Assembly (NCBI GenBank): GCA_965218775.1
Contig: CBDCLS010000006.1
Location: 1,364,001 to 1,428,000, forward strand
Length of the DNA: 64,000 nt
Direction: 5' to 3'
From: CAUZIZ01 sp965218775
GTDB taxonomy: Bacteria > Acidobacteriota > UBA6911 > RPQK01 > JAJDTT01
The notes below the pieces were generated by a model, which was given only the letters and a program-made list of their open reading frames with translations, made no database searches and was not told the origin of the DNA. Below are positions 63,437 to 64,000 of this stretch, in pieces. Each line of letters begins with the position of its first letter. Position 1 is the stretch's first letter. Position numbers and translations under genes: made by a program.

Positions 63437-64000
63437 TGTCCGGTTATAAGTCCCATAGAGTCAACTGGTTAGAGCTAGGACTGTGGGCTTCCTGCAAGCT
63501 AGGTCTCATAAGTAGTTGATAAATGGGAACTTTCTCGAATGCGGTCACGCTCAAAACCTGCAGAATACTGTGTAGACTTTGGGGAAGCTTGAGTTCCTTT
63601 TTCAGGATTGCGATGAGGAGGTAAACGCAGACAGCAATCCAGATCTGGGTGCGAACGGCATTGTCGGAGGTGCCGTAGAAGGTCTTGATTCGCAGGTGCT
63701 GCTTGATCCACTTGAAGAACAGCTCCACCTGCCAGCGGAGTTTGTAGAGGGAGGCGACGCTGAGGGCCGGAAGGGTGAAATTGTTCGTCAGGAAGACGAG
63801 AGATTTGTTGGTGGGAGCGTCGAAGAAGCGAACTCTTCGCAAGTGCTCTGGATAGTCTTGCCGAGATTTTGGCAAGGCCAAGCGCCCGGTGTGATCGCTG
63901 CGAACTCCGGGCTGATCGGTCCGTGCTCGAGAGGTGTAGCGAGTAAAGCGGAGATTCTTCTTGGCCCGAATCACAAAGTAGGCGCAAGCTTGATGAACGA
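63437..64000 (-). mobile_element. IS4-family element, cut by the window edge
   Basis: The left end TGTCCGGTTATAAGTC is preceded by CTAG (63433-63436). The rest carries the C-terminal half of a transposase read towards this end. The other end lies beyond the window, so neither length nor duplication can be checked. Confidence 0.7.
63444..64000 (-). CDS. IS4-family transposase, C-terminal part
   Basis: Open through the window edge, from HQACAYFVIRAKKNLRFTRY to the stop at 63444. The signature LYKLRWQVELFFKWIKQHLR with its catalytic Glu, followed by FYGTSDNAVRTQIWIAV, is that of IS4-type transposases. The N-terminal half is outside the window. Confidence 0.9.
   Translation of the reverse strand, partial: VHQACAYFVIRAKKNLRFTRYTSRARTDQPGVRSDHTGRLALPKSRQDYPEHLRRVRFFDAPTNKSLVFLTNNFTLPALSVASLYKLRWQVELFFKWIKQHLRIKTFYGTSDNAVRTQIWIAVCVYLLIAILKKELKLPQSLHSILQVLSVTAFEKVPIYQLLMRPSLQEAHSPSSNQLTLWDL

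Overview
The window looks like a chromosomal segment of an Acidobacteriota-like bacterium, probably from a metagenome. This is inference. It rests on a Bacteroides/Acidobacteria-type succinate dehydrogenase, a Pkn-type Ser/Thr kinase fused to a WD40-like propeller, several secreted BNR (sialidase-like) proteins with Tat or Sec signals, and ExeA-type and IS21-type transposons. The segment is saturated with mobile DNA and decayed genes. At least five genes are interrupted by insertion elements and many others carry a single frameshift or stop.

Layout. 1-8060 is a minus-strand block: a TPR-protein gene, then sdhC-sdhA-sdhB. sdhA is split by an IS1380-family element (1337-3025) and the TPR gene by a 2100-bp IS (5522-7621). 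8060-10900 is an accessory stretch with palindromic repeats, a group II intron remnant nested in one repeat, a UPF0175/DUF3368 toxin-antitoxin pair and chimeric transposase debris. 11019-14857 holds a redox/protease cluster: a DsbA-like protein, a large caspase/legumain-like-PDZ-thioredoxin fusion and a small membrane protein. 16301-20755 is a complete four-gene transposon (zinc ribbon, Mu/TniA-type DDE transposase, ExeA/TniB-type ATPase, RecA-like ATPase). 20800-23700 has an SGNH-hydrolase gene broken by one TGA and a non-coding repeat field. 23728-26896 encodes the kinase and a thioredoxin-like protein. 27662-35700 mixes phage-like genes (DUF1353, holin-like), a three-gene IS21 element inside a secreted-protein gene, and a tRNA-Cys 3'-end fragment beside an integrase gene that is itself split by the second 2100-bp IS. 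38561-58218 is dominated by secreted or propeller proteins (three BNR proteins, an NHL protein, a Tat-exported TIM-barrel-like protein), an LLM flavin monooxygenase, a ParA-CHAD pair and an MFS-BNR operon. 58244-64000 has an operon of an outer-membrane D15-type barrel and a conserved unknown, split by the third 2100-bp IS plus a 268-bp MITE, and ends inside an IS4-like element.

A unifying signal is target choice. The IS1380 element, all three copies of the 2100-bp IS and the 268-bp MITE lie between CTAG tetranucleotides. Removing the element plus one CTAG exactly restores the reading frame of sdhA, the TPR gene and the integrase. Removing the IS21 element plus one CAGGG restores the secreted gene. 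The most unusual gene products are the C13/PDZ/thioredoxin fusion, the four-gene transposon and the translationally coupled third gene of the IS21 element. Single-base frameshifts could be real decay or assembly error. All family names come from reading motifs by eye, with no database search.
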